A stretch of DNA of 32,931 bases from DATHTC01 sp035456465 (GTDB lineage: Bacteria; Actinomycetota; Thermoleophilia; Gaiellales; Gaiellaceae), in the NCBI GenBank assembly GCA_035456465.1, contig DATIDD010000046.1, forward strand, positions 1-32,931, read 5' to 3'. The number at the start of each line of letters is the position of its first letter. Within the stretch, counting starts at the first letter, position 1. The position numbers were made by a program, and so were the translations under genes. Under the pieces are notes generated by a model. That model was given only the letters and a program-made list of their open reading frames with translations, had not been told where the DNA came from and did not search any database. Below are positions 31,409-32,931 of this stretch, piece by piece.

Positions 31409-32931
31409 ATGCTCCTCGGGCGCGAACGGGAGCGGGAGGCGCTCGACCGGATGCTCGAGGACGCCCGGGGCGGGCGGAGCGCGGTGCTCGCGCTCGTCGG
31501 CGAGGCGGGCGTCGGCAAGTCGGCGCTGCTCGACTGGGCCGCGGGGGGCGGGAGCGGGATGCGGGTGCTGCGCGCGCGCGGCGTCGCGGCGGAGGCGCAG
31601 ATCCCGTTCGCGGCACTGTTCGAGCTGCTGCGGCCGGTGCTCGGCTCTCTCGGAGCGATCCCGGCGCCGCAGGCGGCCGCGCTCGAGAGCGCGCTGGCGC
31701 TGCGCCCTGCGCGGCCGGAGGACCGGTTCGCCGTCGGCGCCGCGACGCTGAGCCTGCTCGCCGCGGCAGCCGACGAGCAGCCCGTCCTCGTTCTCGTCGA
31801 CGACGTGCCGTGGCTGGACGGCTCGAGCGCCGACGCCCTCCTCTTCGCCGTCCGCCGTCTGCTCGCCGAGCCGATCGCCGTGCTGCTGGCGGCGCGAGAG
31901 GGCGAGCCGTCGCTCCTCGACGGCGCCGGGCTGCCGTCGCTGCGGGTCGAAGGCCTCGACGCGCACGCGGCGGAGCTGCTGCTCCGCCGCGAGGCGCCGG
32001 ACGCGACCGCCGACACCGCCGCGCGCCTCCATCGCGAGACGCGCGGGAACCCGCTGGCCCTGCTCGAGCTCGCGCACGAGCGGTTGCCCGAGCTCGTTCC
32101 CGACGCGCCGGTCCCCGTCGTCACGAGCGTCGCGCACGCGTACCTCCAGCGGGCGGAGGCGCTCCCCGGGCGGACGCGCCTGGCCCTCGTCCTCGCCGCC
32201 GCGACCGACCGCGGCGAGCTCGCGTTGCTCGCGCGCGCCGCCGCCGCGCTCGGCCTCACGGCCGCCGACCTCGATCCGGCGACCGAGGCCGGCCTCCTCA
32301 CGGTCCGCGACGGACGCGTCGAGTTCCGCCACCCACTCGCGCGGTCGGCGCTCTACGGGGCCGCGACGCCGGAGCGGCGGCGGGCGGTGCACCGGGCGCT
32401 CGCCGACGAGCTGCCGGACGCCGACGCGGACCGCCGCGCCTGGCATCTCGCGCTCGCGGCCGTCGGCCCCGACGACACCGCGTCGTCCGCGCTGGCGCAG
32501 GCCGCCGAGCGTGCGCACGAGCGCAGCGCGTACGACGTCGCGTCGCAGGCGTTCGAGCGCGCCGCTCGCCTCGCCGTGTCCGACGAACGCCGCGGGGCCC
32601 TGCTCTACGCGGCGGCGGACGCTGCGTGGCTGGGCGGCCTCGTCGACCGCGCCGTCTCGCTCGTCGACGAGTCGTCGCGCATCGTCGACGACGGCCCGCT
32701 CGCGACCGCGATCGAGCACGTCCGCGGGCACATCGCCCTGCGGCGCGGCCCGTTGCGCGAGGGCCACGCCATCCTGCTCGCGGCCGCCGGGCGCGCCGGC
32801 CCCGCCACCGCCGCCGTCATGCTCGCGGAGGCGGCCGAGGGCGCGTTCTACGCGGCCGACACCGCCGGGATGCTCGAGTGCGGCGCGCGCGCGCGGGCGT
32901 TGGCGACGGCCGACGCGACGAGCCGGACGGC
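31409..32931 (+). CDS. LAL-type (large LuxR) AAA-ATPase regulator, cut by the window end
   Basis: The frame stays open to the right edge, giving 507 codons. The protein begins with the LAL pattern LLGREREREALDRML, Walker A GEAGVGKS (residues 31-38), Walker B PVLVLVDDVPWLD (about 124-136) and the sensor-like RGNPLALLEL, followed by helical repeats after about residue 330. LAL regulators run to about 900 residues and end in a LuxR helix-turn-helix, so that domain should lie beyond the window. The start is fixed by TAGAAT six bases upstream and by the family's usual N-terminus. Divergence from the methyltransferase operon makes it a likely pathway-specific activator, by analogy with biosynthetic clusters. 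Confidence 0.9.
   Translation, partial: MLLGREREREALDRMLEDARGGRSAVLALVGEAGVGKSALLDWAAGGGSGMRVLRARGVAAEAQIPFAALFELLRPVLGSLGAIPAPQAAALESALALRPARPEDRFAVGAATLSLLAAAADEQPVLVLVDDVPWLDGSSADALLFAVRRLLAEPIAVLLAAREGEPSLLDGAGLPSLRVEGLDAHAAELLLRREAPDATADTAARLHRETRGNPLALLELAHERLPELVPDAPVPVVTSVAHAYLQRAEALPGRTRLALVLAAATDRGELALLARAAAALGLTAADLDPATEAGLLTVRDGRVEFRHPLARSALYGAATPERRRAVHRALADELPDADADRRAWHLALAAVGPDDTASSALAQAAERAHERSAYDVASQAFERAARLAVSDERRGALLYAAADAAWLGGLVDRAVSLVDESSRIVDDGPLATAIEHVRGHIALRRGPLREGHAILLAAAGRAGPATAAVMLAEAAEGAFYAADTAGMLECGARARALATADATSRT

Noticed and set aside
30215..32767. 850-codon frame ending in the methyltransferase
   Set aside because: The part beyond 31288 is antisense to the LAL regulator and low-complexity. 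The Shine-Dalgarno before ATG 31288 marks the true start.
1..32931. Mobile element, prophage, CRISPR array, tRNA or rRNA
   Set aside because: No transposase, integrase, regular spaced repeats, cloverleaf or rRNA-like sequence was seen on either strand; composition looks even throughout.

Overview
The window is very GC-rich chromosomal DNA (roughly three quarters G+C by eye) with many GTG starts, tightly packed genes, an ECF sigma factor of the SigX5/SigG type, two LuxR-type regulators, a LigB-like ATP-dependent DNA ligase and many start codons that appear leaderless. Together these point to an actinobacterium, probably class Thermoleophilia or a neighbour; the class is an inference. I see no rRNA, tRNA, CRISPR array, insertion sequence, integrase or phage gene, so this looks like ordinary chromosome carrying regulatory and accessory metabolic genes. 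No gene-free stretch reaches 300 bases.

Layout. 1-2700: a NarL-type sensor kinase and response regulator pair, then a small secreted protein; a near-repeat with a GGAC-N4-GTCC core lies at both edges of this block. 2704-8034: a protein with two cyclic-nucleotide-binding domains fused to a class V aminotransferase, an ATP-dependent DNA ligase, a CDF-like membrane protein and a SRPBCC protein. 8116-12253: a double-CHRD secreted protein, then an envelope-sensing module made of a lipoprotein, an OmpR-type kinase/regulator pair and a membrane-anchored PepSY-like protein. Three copies of an 11-bp-spaced direct repeat tie the regulator to its two neighbours and to itself. 12372-16520: a membrane-anchored TAP-type alpha/beta hydrolase, an RsbRD_N-like protein, a 52-residue membrane protein and an APH-type phosphotransferase. 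16549-19726: a DHA2 drug exporter followed by a NodIJ/DrrAB-like ABC exporter, with a perfect 9-bp palindrome upstream. 19837-22524: a STAS protein, a SigX5-type sigma factor, a glutathione S-transferase and an AraC regulator. 22437-26432: a methyltransferase, a TPR-LuxR regulator and a ChrA chromate transporter. 26521 to the end: a group II PLP decarboxylase-like protein, an unusual alpha/beta hydrolase-glycosyltransferase fusion translationally coupled to a methyltransferase, and a divergent large LuxR (LAL) regulator cut off by the window edge.

Two signals run across the window. First, eleven starts (at 10-, 2704+, 6888-, 7588+, 9721-, 11814-, 16520-, 21117-, 23387-, 25146- and 31409+) have a -10-like hexamer with A at position 2 and T at position 6 ending exactly six bases before the start codon, and three more have it seven bases before. 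This is the arrangement of leaderless transcripts, and it settles several start codons. Other genes have good Shine-Dalgarno sequences, and operon partners are joined by ATGA or GTGA overlaps. Second, the OmpR-type operator and its promoter keep the same internal geometry at the lipoprotein and PepSY genes. The strongest candidates for something undescribed are this kinase/regulator/lipoprotein/PepSY regulon, the cNMP-aminotransferase fusion and the hydrolase-glycosyltransferase fusion.
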